A DNA stretch of 64,000 nucleotides, from NCBI GenBank assembly GCA_021464415.1, contig CM038470.1, forward strand, positions 36,388,099-36,452,098. Direction: 5' to 3'. Shown here one piece after another: positions 48,988 to 61,130 of this stretch. Positions within the stretch are counted from its first letter, which is position 1, and each line of letters starts with the position of its first letter. Below the pieces are notes generated by a model. That model made no database searches. It worked only from the letters and a program-made list of their open reading frames with translations, and was not told the origin of the DNA. This DNA comes from Lonicera japonica (lineage: Eukaryota; Streptophyta; Magnoliopsida; Dipsacales; Caprifoliaceae). A program made the position numbers and the translations under genes.

Positions 48988-50450
48988 TGTTAGAGTGATA
49001 TACTAAAAGCCATAATTTTCTTGTTGGTTTGGATATGTTATAAACTTGGTTTTGCTTTTTTAATGAGAATCTGTATGGGCAATGGTTGCATTATATAAAT
49101 ATTGTGCATGTGTGTCTTTTATTCCATATAGTAGATGATTTGGTGTGTAGAGTATAGCTTACACACAGAAGATCTTATCATCGGTTCTTGTGGAATATAA
49201 GTTTAATGGTTCACAGTCTTAGATGGAATTGGACACCCATCGGTAGGATTGTAGCACAAGTTTTAGTAGTTTATCTTAACTACAGGAAACGGTATAGTTT
49301 TAACTCGTTGTGCTAGTACACTTTGTGTGTATTGAATAGGACCAGTTTGGGTTAATTGTTTTTATACTGACTATATAAAACAATTTAAAATCCCATGGTT
49401 ATTATGATTACTTACGCTCTTAATCTTGAAATAATTAATAGACATATATATGTAGTGTTTGTTGTTTTGACTCATTAAAAATGAGATTCATTTATGGATC
49501 AATAATCTTCGTGAATTGGATGACGATACTATATATATGATGAATATTAATTATTGACAGAATCCACGTCCCGGTATAGAGATTGATGATAGCCCCTTGA
49601 GAAGCTTATAAGTTTTGATCATGTCAAACCCTGCAGGTGGATTATGTTAATCCGACATGTCAAATAAGTTAAGTGGTAAGCTCAAGGATTAAGAAGTCAT
49701 TTAAATATAATTGTCAGTAATTTAATTTAAGTGACGGTTATCTGTAATCTTAACGTGGGGAGAATAATAAGTATTTAATAATAAGGAGCTCGAAATATAA
49801 TTTTGAGATAAGGACGGGAGTGCAATTATAATTCTTTAGTGGTGTGAATTATAATTTATGGAAGGAACTAATTCATAGTGGAATTAGGATTCCAACTTTC
49901 CATAGGAAGCCCAAACACTTATTTCTCCTTAAGGTCCGTATCGTAGCCTTATATATACGCCGACCTAGTCTCCTCTCATGACGACAATAATTCTTATGAG
50001 TTAGGATTTTTTCTATTGAGAGAGGAGAAAATCTTGATGATACCATAGCCCACACTTGGTGCAAGATTTGATGGCGAAAGGAATACGATAGAAGATCTTT
50101 AGGTTTTTCGGCACAGCAGTCGTAAATCAATTGTAACTTTTGATCCCACCGTTGGATCGGGCTGATTTTTGGATATGTGGTTCGGAACACAAAGTTACTT
50201 TATTACACAAAAAATCAGAACGATCAGAAGTCGTTTCGGTGTCGAAAAAAATTAATTTTCGCAGCCTAGCGAGAATTAAAAAAATCTGACCAAATCGCAA
50301 TCTGATGTTTTCAAACCCTAGTCTCCTCATATGGATCCTCTACATGATCCACAAAGGTGAAATCCCTTTATTCTTATAGGGTTTTAGAAAAAGTTTTTTT
50401 TGTTCAATCTATACGCAATATCAAACGATCCTGTATTTATGTCTCCATCA
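48988..50450 (+). mobile_element. Solo LTR inserted in TPS exon 1
   Basis: 1463 bp beginning TGTTAGAGTG and ending CTCCATCA, with imperfect 5-bp direct repeats AAAAA/AAAAG. It splits a TPS exon 1, which supplies an internal check on both ends: exon parts plus one duplication equal 141 nt. A TATATATA box near 49952 and a T-rich end near 50391-50401 fit an LTR. No coding or second LTR was found. Orientation is chosen from the TATA-box position; the family is not determined. Confidence 0.68.
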
Positions 50451-50485
50451 AAAAGATCATATGAAGCTTGAACATACGTGTCCAT

Positions 50486-51421
50486 TTTCTTTTTCTTTTT
50501 TGATGGGATGGAGCTGAGGTTTTGCCAAGAAAAAAAAACCTAGTCGTTATCCCAAATGGAATTGGTGAAAGATGTTGGAATATATATATTATGCTAAAAA
50601 GCCTAGTCACTATCCCACTAATATAGTTGTGCTGTACCACCATCAACCCTCATCAGAAAAACCATATCCTCATCATCAAATAGTACGTACATATCCACAT
50701 TCAATTCAAATCACCAGTCACAAAACAACATACCCATATCCCCACTGCCTAAAAACCAAATCACCAATCTATAGACCCCGAAAACCAAGTGTCGGTGCTA
50801 TTATGTATTAATTTGAAAGAAAACTAAAGCAAGTATTTTGTGTGTATTCCTAAGTCCTAACCCTGCTTTATGCTAAAGTGATAGTGCTTTATTTTTTATT
50901 TTATTTTATTTTTTATTTTTTTAATGTTGTATATGGCATCTTATGTAGTTAAGTACCAAGTGATGGTTTTTTTTTGGAACTCTTGTTATCAAGTAAGTTA
51001 TCTGAAGTACAAATATTGCTAGTTTTCGATGTTTGGATGGTGTATAAGTTTTATGGGATGATTCTGCTTTGTTTCTTGTATTTGGATGGATCTTAAATAG
51101 GGAACAAGCTAGCTTTCCAACAATTATATTTGAAAATTACAAATTTATAATACAACTTCTTGATATGAATTATAAAAGACTTCTAATATACCTCTGTGGC
51201 AGTTGTTCATTGATATGCATATATGGTGTCATCTTTGCTTTCTCCACCTTTACAGCAGTATTTTCTCATGTAGTGGTAATTTCATATTGAAAGTTTGAGT
51301 TTCATCAAACTTACGTGCAATACAACTTCTTGATATGAATTATAAAAGACTTCTAATATACCCCTATGGCGGTTAATTGTTCGTTAATATGCATATTTGA
51401 TATGCAATTACGGGTATTATA
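50486..51421. repeat. TPS 5' flank and dispersed repeats
   Basis: 50486-50770 is TPS 5' flank. 50850-51135 matches 13290-13570. 51146-51240 and 51307-51400 are two tandem relatives of 18757-18850. No gene is seen. Confidence 0.6.
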
Positions 51422-51872
51422 TGCTGGAAATTAATCCCGAAAATCAACATGTCAAATTATCAAGATCTAAATTATAACACTTAAATCGCGTGCCTGGATC
51501 CATGATATAGCAAATGCGAAAGTGAATGAATCGATCACAATAAGAATACGGATCAAGCGGGTACGTGGTCTTCCTCAACCAAATTCCCTTGGTTTTTTTA
51601 TGGGAATTTTGGTTCTCTTCTAGATGGGGAAAATGGAGCTATATTTTTTATTTTGTGTATTGGGGACCATAATCCTAATATTTACTTTATATATAGTCTA
51701 ATTAGGGTTCTCATAAAACCCTAATGAACCCATATAAGGTTTGAATAGTCTATGGGGATTAAATAAAAATTAATTAGACCACTAAAATTAGCACGTTAAT
51801 TTAAATAGCAAATATAATTGAAATATTATAATATGTTGCCCACATAAATTCGAAAATATAAATTTTCCAACA
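51422..51872 (-). mobile_element. 3' LTR of a truncated LTR retrotransposon
   Basis: 451 bp. On the minus strand it starts TGTTGGAAAATTT and ends AATTTCCAGCA (TG...CA, with near-inverted ends TGTTGGAAA/TTTCCAGCA). Directly upstream on the minus strand is a purine-rich CAAGTGGGAGAT tract (51873-51884), the expected polypurine tract. No matching 5' LTR was found to the right within the window. Confidence 0.7.
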
Positions 51873-51884
51873 ATCTCCCACTTG

Positions 51885-53555
51885 AGCTACACATTATTCC
51901 TGAAACAATTATATTACAAAATTCTTTAAGCGCGCATCCGTATGTTATTTAAACTTAGATGTCTCCTTAAACAATCTGGTCTATCTCATGTACAAGTAAT
52001 GAAATTACCGCAACTTTTATCATACTAAGGTCGTGACTAAACCACGATTATCACCATACAAATACACTTAATAACATAGATCAAATGTGGATGAGTAACA
52101 TGGAAATTACATGTAATGTGATGTTAAACATTCCTATTTCTAACTGGCCCAACTTTAATGAGATTAACTTTAACCCTCCAAGATTTGTGTTAAACCACAA
52201 TTGAAGGAAAAACAAACATTCAGAGTTAAGATGAAAATAAACCACCTTTTTTATTATGCGAAAAATATGCATCTAAATAAAAGAGTATCCATGATACAAA
52301 CTCCCACTAAATTGAGCTTGAATAAGTGTGGGCTTGACTCCACACTCTTGGGCCGCATACACATGGTCTTCTCACTCAAATTGGGCTTGAATAAGTGTAA
52401 TCCAGGCTCCACTTTGTGCTCCACGTTTTTCCCCTTCAATGGGCTTCATTGTGCCTTCTTCTTAAGCCCAAATAACTTGAATCAATCCATGAAGCTCTGC
52501 CTTTAACTTTGTTAGGTTTATTTTTATTGGCTTCATTCCCTCGACAAAATCACAATTTTATTTTGGAAGTGTTTTATTCGTGTTCACACTCGATGAATCT
52601 CAAAAATCTAAAAGCTGTACTCTCAAGATCATGTTCACATTGGCGTGAAAAGGTGTGAAATCTTTTATCATAGGTGGTGGATTTTCATTAGTTCTTAGAA
52701 AAAGGTTTTCTAAAAGCTTCCCTTGAAAATTCAAAGGAGAAATTCAAATTGGATTTCTCTTCCTTTTTAAATCAAATCTTTTTGTAAATTCCATGCATGA
52801 AATCAAATACAATGTTCTACACATCATCACGAGTTGTCTACACCTCATGTTGACTTGGATTAAAGCTTGTTTCATCTATATATATGAGTCCTAGGTTTAA
52901 AAATAAGCTTTTCCGTTGAAGAAAAATTCCATATTTCATATTTTTGAAAAGCAAAAATCCTCCACCACCTAGGATTTGATTTTACATGCCAATCTTTTGA
53001 GTTCATCACAAAAAGAACAACAAATCCCAAATTGTGAGAACGGTGTGATACCGTGAGGTTTGATTCGTTGTGAGGCTATTCGTGTGATTCGAATAGAAGG
53101 ACTATAAGCACAGGAGGTGGGGATTACAGCTCTTCTTGTGTGACTCAAGTTTGTAAGTCTGTATTTGTGATTAAATTGTCTGTAAACTCTTGTGTTTTAT
53201 AGGGTAAAGTTCATGAGGATTAGTCCTACATAAGTAGGGATACCTCGTTAATTCTGGTGTTGTTTGATTGCTTTAATTTTGTGTGAATGATTTGTGCATG
53301 CTAGACAAGATCAAACAATCTTTTCATAATTAAAATTGGTAGAAACCTAGAGTTTACTTTTACAGTTTTTTTATTTGTCAATCATTTTTTTTCAAGTAAC
53401 TATAAAACAAAATATCTAGGTAATTTTTGCTTCTACAAGCGCTAGTCAATAGCCTTTTTCAAACTTCTTAGCTTGCGACGTTGTAATTGGGCCTGTTGGA
53501 ACTTGGATGGACTTTGAATTGTCTTCGTTTTGCACAGCAGCCTTGCCTCCATCAA
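51885..53555. other. Retroelement-derived non-coding DNA
   Basis: This is presumed interior and neighbouring remnants of the element above. The phrase AAATTGGGCTTGAATAAGTG and its relative TAAATTGAGCTTGAATAAGTG recur (52310-52400). 53030-53260 is an inverted relative of the TPS-flank repeat at about 7150-7400 and looks like the end of an LTR (phrase AGGGATACCTCGTTAATTCT). No pol motif is readable. Confidence 0.45.
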
Positions 53556-53769
53556 TAGCAAACTAATTTAATGAAACATAATGATTCTTAATGTGTAGTA
53601 CAACAATCAATCTCACTCTTAGTTCAATACACACCATAAAAACCTTTCACAAAGACCATTATAAAATCACTACCTCTCAAAATAAAAGCTAATAATCGAA
53701 ACAATCTCACACTAGCTTTGTGTAACAAGAATCAAACATATTAGCGCAGGGGACAAATGATTTGAATTT

Positions 53770-54140
53770 GTCTCATTTGTCTTTGATCATGAGAGCCAAG
53801 GTCTCTGGTGACACCTCGTCAAAGAATTCATTTGCATCATCTCCATCCTCATTTACAGCAGCTTAATTGAACATCACTGTATGTATCAATAGCAGCTTGA
53901 ACATCACTTTGATTCTTGCGAAACACTATTCTAATGAACCCGTCACTTAGCTTAGGCAATTCCTTCTTTTGCAGCATTGGATTCACATCTACAGCAGCAG
54001 CATTTCTGCCTTCCAAGTTCCCTTCATATATGCCCCGTCTGTTTTGCGGACAGAGATACACAAAGCTTGGCAGGAAGATCGAGTGCTACAGCATGTACAT
54101 CTAGTTGCTAGGAACCACCAAGCTTCACAAAAGCAGCTCG
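53770..54140 (-). pseudogene. Decayed coding remnant, family not recognised (block 3 copy)
   Basis: Homologous to 22384-22830. It contains PMLQKKELPKLSDGFIRIVF and, after a frame break at SDVQ, a segment starting AVNEDGDDANEFFDEVSPET. The break coincides with extra TTAA bases next to a repeated GATGTTCAA, shared with the block 2 copy, so it predates the duplication. The parent protein is not recognised. Confidence 0.5.
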
Positions 54141-55731
54141 CTGTTCTATATCTAGATTGCTTAAATCAATACGATTTTTCCATCCTTTAGGACATTTGTT
54201 AGGGATTGAGTTTCAGTTTCAATTTAACGTTCCCAATAAAGATCGCAAAACACTTACAATCATAGGCAGACTTGTGCTGAGGCTTGGGGGAGTGCCATCA
54301 CCCTCCCCCCCTTTCAATTTCAATATTTTTTTCACTCATATACCGTATTAATTTTCTTGTACATGTGAGAGTATTTAATTAATTTGACTCTCTAACCATT
54401 AACAATTTTCAATGTGACACGTATTTTTTTATTTTACTTCTGATTTAATTTTTTTCCTTTCTCTTTAAAAATTGAATTAATGAAAGCAAGGAGGGACAAA
54501 AATGAAAAAAAAATATTTAAGGAAAAAATTAAATTGAAAATGATAAAATTCTCACCGACTTTGTGGGGACGTAACTCGCTCATACAATATCCAAATAATT
54601 CACCGTTTGAACCATTACAGAGAACATATATCCCTTTACAACTTCTATGGTTGGTCTGTATTCCGAATCATGCATCTCGAGCGTCTGATCGGCCATTGAA
54701 GTTGGGGATTTGCATACGCAAGTGTCCATGTTTTAATTTATGCAAACTCCTAACTTTAAGGGCATATTAGACCCTCGAGATACTTGATTCGGAATGTGGC
54801 CGAAACATGAAAGTTTTAGAGGGATGTGCATTTTAACTAATGGCTCTAATGGCGAGTCATTTGGAAATTGCATTTGAGAGTTATGGTTCAACAAATTTCG
54901 TTAATAAAAACGGAGGAAATGAAAGTTAAGTGAAAAGTGTCATTTTGGCACCTCCTCCCTTCGTTTTATTAACGGAATGTAACAGAGGTGCCAAATTTAC
55001 ACAAAGTAAGAGTTTAAGTGTCAATTTGCCAAAAACCTCCTAGTGTAGTTTCCATATTGAAAATTATTAATTGCTCCACATATGATGTGTGGTACTACTG
55101 TAATATATAATTTGAGGAGACATGTTTAACATTTAGCAAAGTTTGTTTGGTGGTTAAACATAAAGTAATCAACCTTTGAACTAATGTTCAAATCTCATAC
55201 CTAACAACTTTTGCCTTTTTTTTAAAAAAGAAGTGCATAGTCTTTAAAAATAATAACTTACCCCAAGTAAGATTACGGCTTTGATAATAAAATTTATCTC
55301 CTGAATGATCCAATATTAATGTTTAGATCTAATTTAAACTTGTCATTTAATTTAAGCACTTGGGAAAAAATAAAATCTCACCCCTTTTTTCAAACTATCT
55401 AAAATCTTGATTCCGCCCATGCTAACACTAAGAAAGTATTCCAAACAAGGGGAATATAAAATCACAAAAGCACTAACATTACAAAGATTAAATTAGCAGC
55501 AATGTCAGTGGACACGATGTACTCATAAAAGGGTGCAACTATTATAATGCATGTGTACCTTCACACATTCCGTAATTAATATCTTATAGCTAGATTAAGA
55601 GAATGAAAATGCAAAAAATAAAAATAAAAATAAAAATTGATAATTTTATATCTTTGTTAACTAAGAAAATTGAGATTTTAGACTTTGTGCTTTTTAAATA
55701 TGAGGTATGAATTTATTCTAACAATTAACTT
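54141..55731. repeat. Fold-back element, block 3 copy, left arm largely deleted
   Basis: About 54330-55125 matches 23020-24590, but most of the left arm (the part matching about 23130-23900) is missing. The flank 55125-55731 matches 24590-25172. At 55732-55736 the single TATTT marks the empty site of the 3.6-kb solo LTR of block 2. Confidence 0.6.
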
Positions 55732-56607
55732 TATTTTATGTATTCTTCTGCTTTGCATGTGGAACACTACAAAAATCACTTGAATTATATGAGTCAAATT
55801 TATACAGAATAATGCACCAAATCATAGTTTAGTTTCCTTCTTGATACATATATAATGGATGTATCAAATTTCATGATATCAAATAAATTGTATTTTTTTA
55901 TTACATAGAAATTTCTTTTATATATACTTTTGCAAATCAAACCCATCAATGGCAGACATTTTCAAAAAATAAAATTAAAATAGTATACATTTTCATCAAC
56001 AAAAAGAGGAAAGCCAAATACAATGATCAAATATGCCCAAGCTTTATAATATATGGTTAATAAAATAGTGATTACTATACTAATGGAATTATTTTACATG
56101 GAAAACAAACTTAAGAAAGGCTTGTTCTGAATTACCCGGAAAATGAGAAGATTAAGCAAAACTGAGATGTACCTCTGAAAGTTCCGCAACAAAAACTATT
56201 TAAAATAGAAAACACGAAAATTTCAAGATTTTTCCACAGAATCAGTGAAACTGTAACTAATTAACATGAATCAATATATTTTCAAGCCACTTAAAGGTGT
56301 ACAATGGGTCCATCTACTGTGGAGAAATTACTTATGCCGATACTCATATAGTAGAGCAGTTACTCTTCTTAATTTGCAATAGATGAATAACTCTGGACTT
56401 AAAGCTTAAATTTGATGAATAACTGTGTCAACAAACACTAATGTGTGACATAAACTCATTAGCAAATTGACATGTAGTTCATTAGTTGGAATATTTCTCT
56501 TTAAATATCACCCAGATTTTATGAAGAAAATTAGTAAATAATCTTTTGCACGAATACATATTAAACGTTAATTGAATCCATCTAACTTCGAAAAATGAAA
56601 TTCATTC
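55732..56607. repeat. 3' flank of TPS copy 3
   Basis: Matches 28800-29674 behind copy 2. It includes the presumed 3' untranslated region; no gene is seen. Confidence 0.55.
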
Positions 56608-59600
56608 TCAAATAGGGACACTCTCAATGAGTAACGCGGTAACAAAATTCTTGACCCGAGTTTTGGCATGTGTGTACCCATCTTCATCCTTGTACAATAT
56701 ATTTATAACGCGTGCCAGGTTCAACGCTCGCTCCAGCATAGCCATTGGCACGTCGGTTGGACGAAGGCATTCTTGATTCATATCCTTCCACGCATTCGAA
56801 ATTCTTTTATTAAACTCAACAAACGCCACTTCTTTCGTCGCAGTGTGTTGTTTCATATAGCATTCCACGGCTGATGCAACATGTCCCCTCTTTTGCTCAA
56901 ACTACAACATAATAGTCACAGTTACTCATATTTATTTTGGAAGAATTAATTTATTATATGCATACTTTTTAATTAATTAATCAATTATACCTCGTGTCCG
57001 ACCATATCATCTGTGAGCCTGGCAATTACCGAACATGCTTTGACAATTAAAGGGGTATCAGATACCCAATCAAGGGCCTGTTTGGTTACCAATTCTCCCA
57101 TGCCTACGAATGAAGTGGTTGCTACCATTATATAACCAGCAGAGACCAATGCAACTTCCATGTACTCCTCCATGGTTGGGACATAACCTTCATGATACCA
57201 TTTGGCTTCATCAAAGTATGCTCTTACTAGTTGTTTCATCTGCAAAAAGGAAAAAAATATATCAATTAATCTTTTAATTATATTCCATCAATATATCTTC
57301 ACATATACAATTTAATTCGTTGGGTTAATTGATTACAGCCTGTTTTGCATAGTCGACACAATAGGATTTTCCTTCTTTGGACAATTCCTCCTCCATTTCG
57401 CTATAGACATCTATGAGAGTTGCATAAACATGTCTCATGTATTTTGGAAGTTGATTTGCGAAATTTATATTCCACCTGAAAATAAAGTAGTAGAAAACGT
57501 AAGCTGATGCGTGTAACAATTTAATTTTATGGGGAAGAAATGGGCCTATATCAGTTATAATAACAAAATTTCGTGTTGTTCAACTATGGAAAATGTTCTG
57601 AAAGAGAAAGTATTATATGCATATATATACCAGTTTTTGTACACTTGCATTTCACGTGGTTTTAGTGCTTGACAAATGTCATTAAATCCATTAATAAATA
57701 TATATATATTAAGAATTGAATAATTAATATGAAAGAAAAATAATAACAAATAAACAAAACATAGTATCAAGTGTAAAATTTATTTGATTTCTTTTTACCG
57801 ACCTAAAAGCCATGTAATTTTAATACGATCTATTACATAGCTTCCTTATTGGGAAGTTTGTTACGAAGTTATATAGAAGTCTTATAAAAAACACACAATT
57901 CAATAAAAATTCTAACTTGTTTAATTATTTTAGCCAAGTAAAATAGAGTTTAAATTTATTTGGAATACTAATACTAATATAAAAATATATGGAGTTATAC
58001 ACTTATAGTCTTATGCTATTTTATTTAATGTAAATGTAGCTTAAAATATTTGTTTAATTATATTAGCAAAATCGAGTAGTTTGAATTTATTTGGAATACT
58101 AATACTAATATAAAAATATATGGAGTTATAAGCTTTTTATTTGACATAAATCTTAAAAACTTTTGTTTAAAATCAAGGGGCATATTTGTCCTCACAAAAA
58201 AAGGGAAAAACACTTAAATTATTCGTACTTTTATATATAGTATAGATATAATGAGCTTCTCCACAATTTCATTTCGAGAAATAAATCAGGATCAGCAACT
58301 TCTATTGAGTTTTACCTCATTTTGCCAGCAATACTTACTAAGTTACTTGCTACTTTGAGAATTTTCGTATAAAATCTCGTAATAGTAAACATGTTTTATT
58401 TTTATTATATGTTAAAATTAATATATTTTTATAATGGCATGTAAGTTAACTATAAATTATATTTTACAGATGGTTGACCCATGTGTTTGAGACAACACTT
58501 ATTGTACAAATTTTATAACATGCATGAGATATATGAATAAAAAATAGTAGCCATAACAATGTTTTGAATGTAAATGCAACAATATATAATTAAGCAGGAG
58601 TTGAACCTCTGAATTGCATTGGTGAAGAGAACAAGCTCTTGAATTGTTCCATGAACGTCATAGATGTCGTCGATAACGGAGGCTAAAGAAATTACTTTGG
58701 TTAGAATCCTTCTAGCAAGAAAATATTGAGGCTCAAAATACACCCCTAATATCCAAAAGTAGCACTCCACCATTCTGTCTCTAGCAAAAGGTAGCCTCTC
58801 TGCAACATTTAAATCCTTCCACCACCTATAATTGTTTTATCAAAATTGTAACGCAGTTTGTTTGATTGGCATTGTAAATAGAAATACTTCATTTATTATT
58901 ACACTGTTTTGACAACTTCTTTAAGCTAATAAACTGCACCGCTAGAAAGTATTGCAATTGATTTTCATAATTTATTTAGTTCCACCAAATGACAATTTTT
59001 GTTTTGTTAAAAGACTAAATACCTCGTTATATCGCTAAGCTCTCTTTGATGATCTTTTTGCAGCATGTTGAAGTCAAATTTAGCGAGCTTTAGTAGTTTG
59101 TCGTTATGCGAATTGTCTTGTTGGTAAATGGGGATGTAGTGCTTGGCATCTAACCTTGTTAAGCCCTTGCGGATGGGCATGTTTAGGGCATAAACAACTT
59201 GTGAAGCTAATAATGAGTTATTGTTGCTCAATGAATTTAGCATTTGCTCGAGATGTGCAGTGGTGAATTCAAGTGCATCATCAAGTATATCTTCTTCATG
59301 TATCCTAAGTTGCGCTGATTCATATAAACTTAATAATCCTTGCGTATCATTGATTAGGGACTCCTTGAATTTCCCTTTACTATCCTTAAATTTGTTGAAG
59401 ACATCTGTATAATTGGCACCAAAAGAAAAGCAAAATTAGAAAAATATTTGCGATTTCACAGCTAATATATTATATATAGCATAGATGCATGAAAAGTAAA
59501 GTTAGTATACTTACAAATCTTAGGAGCTATGCTACCGGTATGTAACAAAATGATGAAAAAATGGCAAACAACTTACCACAAGAAATGTGATGACCTAGTT

Positions 59601-60104
59601 GTCTAAGTAATCGAAAACATAGGGCTACCATATAAAGGTCATCATCATCGTTAATTTCATTACGTTTATCGAAAGAAGCATTGAAGATCACCATGCGAAT
59701 TTTTAGTGCATCATCAATTTCACTCTCGAAATGGTATGACACTCCTAGCCGTTGGATCGCATCGATCAACTTCAGTTGCTTTGTAGGCTCATCACTACCA
59801 CCCACAAGCATCTGCCTCACTTCTTCTTTTAGTTGCTCTAATTGTTGATCTGTGCCACCATCACTTTTCTGCATGACCAAAAATATAGTATATACGTTTA
59901 AAACATATTTATATAATTATATCGATCTTCACAATCGAGACTAATTATTTTTTTTATTTTTACCGTGCAATCAGAATTAGCGTATTTGAGAAAATGATCT
60001 CCCCAAATGCTAGGATGATAATTTGCAGAGCGACGAGTAGGCACTATGATATTATTATTTTTGGGTGAAAAAGGACCATATGAAGCTTGAACATACATGT
60101 CCAT
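56608..60104 (-). CDS. Terpene synthase copy 3 (TPS-a, sesquiterpene synthase type), apparently intact
   Basis: Seven exons lie on the minus strand: 60104-59964, 59868-59577, 59404-59023, 58825-58607, 57475-57337, 57239-56991 and 56901-56608, all with GT-AG introns. The joined reading frame has no stop before the TGA at 56608-56610 and gives 571 residues, normal for the class. The N-terminus lacks a plastid transit peptide; RR(X)8W lies at residues 24-34. Catalytic motifs are RDR at 287-289, DDIYD at 324-328, and a second metal motif at 468-476 (DD at 468-469, Gly 472 where Ser/Thr is usual, Glu 476). By family knowledge such enzymes ionise farnesyl diphosphate with magnesium in the cytosol and release a sesquiterpene. 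The product cannot be read from the sequence; germacrene-type products are only a guess from general resemblance. Intron 4 is 1131 bp against 165 in copy 1, through inserted transposon DNA. The start ATG is the first in exon 1 and is conserved in all copies. Confidence 0.9.
57632..58565. mobile_element. Composite insertion in intron 4 of TPS copy 3, with Helitron 5' end
   Basis: About 930 bp are absent from intron 4 of copies 1 and 2. At 58246 the minus strand reads A/TCTATACTATATATA, and its next 100 bp (GTACGAATA ... TTTTTCCCTTTT ... AAATATGCCC) match the start of the Helitron at 48819, so this is the same family. A 40-bp direct repeat with GGAATACTAATACTAATA lies at about 57958 and 58088. 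I find no CTAG end, so the Helitron is truncated; the origin of 58247-58565 is unknown. Confidence 0.6.
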
Positions 60105-61130
60105 TTTCTTTTTCTTTTTCGATGGGATCGAGCTGAGGTTTCACTAGGAAAAAAAGACTTAATTTGTTTTATTTTTTATTTTTGCTTATATCAAATGGGA
60201 TTGGTGAAAGATCTTAGAATATATACTATGCTAAAAACCCTAGTCACCATCATATCCCAATAATACAACTATGCTGTACAACCATCAACCCTCATCACAA
60301 AAGCCATTCACCACAAAAACCATATCTTCATACCTTGTCAAATAGAAATCATATTCTCATCATCAAATAGTACATATCCATATTCCATTCAAATCACATG
60401 TCAAAAAACAACATATCCATATAACTAAAATCACTGTCTTAAAACCAAATCACCAATCCCAGGAGCCCTTTGGGTATTAGACTTTTGTGCTATTGGGTGA
60501 TAACTTCGATGGTGTGGTTCATAAAAAAGCTAGAGCGCGTGAACGAGAATTAAATAATTAATCCTAAGTTTATTAGTTGGCTTTTGGATTCTCAAAATCA
60601 ATTTTAATCAAATCAAAAAGTAAACTCTAATAGTTTATGAATTTTAATCCTAGAAAACTTTTTTAATCTTTTCTAGTACGCAATAATTAATAAAGCAATT
60701 AAACAAATAAGCAAACACCAGAATTAACGAGATATTCCTACGGTGCGGGAGTAGTGATCAACAATCCACTATAAGCACAAAGTTTATAGACTCGATTAAT
60801 CTCAAACCATACAGACATACAAAACTTGAATCACACAAGCCGCCTGCAAAAGTTTCCACCTTCTACACATATAGACCTCATATCCGAATCGCATGAACAT
60901 GTTCATAACGAATCACTCGCCACAGTATCACACCGTTCTTCAACTCCGTTTGTGAATCACACCACTTTGTGATCTGATTTGTTCTTTAGATAAAGAACAC
61001 TTGCTTTGGCATGAATAAAAAGCCCTAAGGTGGTTTTATGTTTTGAAGTTTTAATCTTTCTCTATAGTGTGAAAAACTCTCAAAACATTTGTAGAAGTTT
61101 GTAAAAGTCCCTTACCTAGGTTTAGTTATA
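60105..61130. repeat. 5' flank of TPS copy 3
   Basis: Matches the flanks of copies 1 and 2, including the 1-kb dispersed repeat, which stops here at about 61130, earlier than at the other copies. Confidence 0.6.
60217..60226 (-). promoter_or_regulatory. Candidate TATA box of TPS copy 3
   Basis: GTATATATTC on the minus strand, about 110 bp before the start codon, in the flank conserved among the TPS copies. Spacing fits a short 5' untranslated region. There is no direct evidence of use, and the region is AT-rich. Confidence 0.3.

Larger units (their letters stand above)
47681..50485 (-). pseudogene. Terpene synthase relic: exon 1 (split) and exon 2
   Basis: Exon 2 (47978-47681) is fully open, 298 nt (two extra Asp codons against the 292-nt template), and ends HHISC with a GT donor. 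Its acceptor AG has become CGA. Exon 1 is in two parts, 50485-50456 and 48987-48877, separated by the LTR insertion 48988-50450. Counting the 5-bp duplication once, the parts sum to exactly 141 nt. In exon 1 the first Arg of RR(X)8W is Tyr, and the donor GT has become AT. Intron 1 carries a Helitron (48021-48819). Exons 3-7 are missing. Recognisable sequence stops near 47640. Five independent lesions make this an old pseudogene. Confidence 0.82.
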
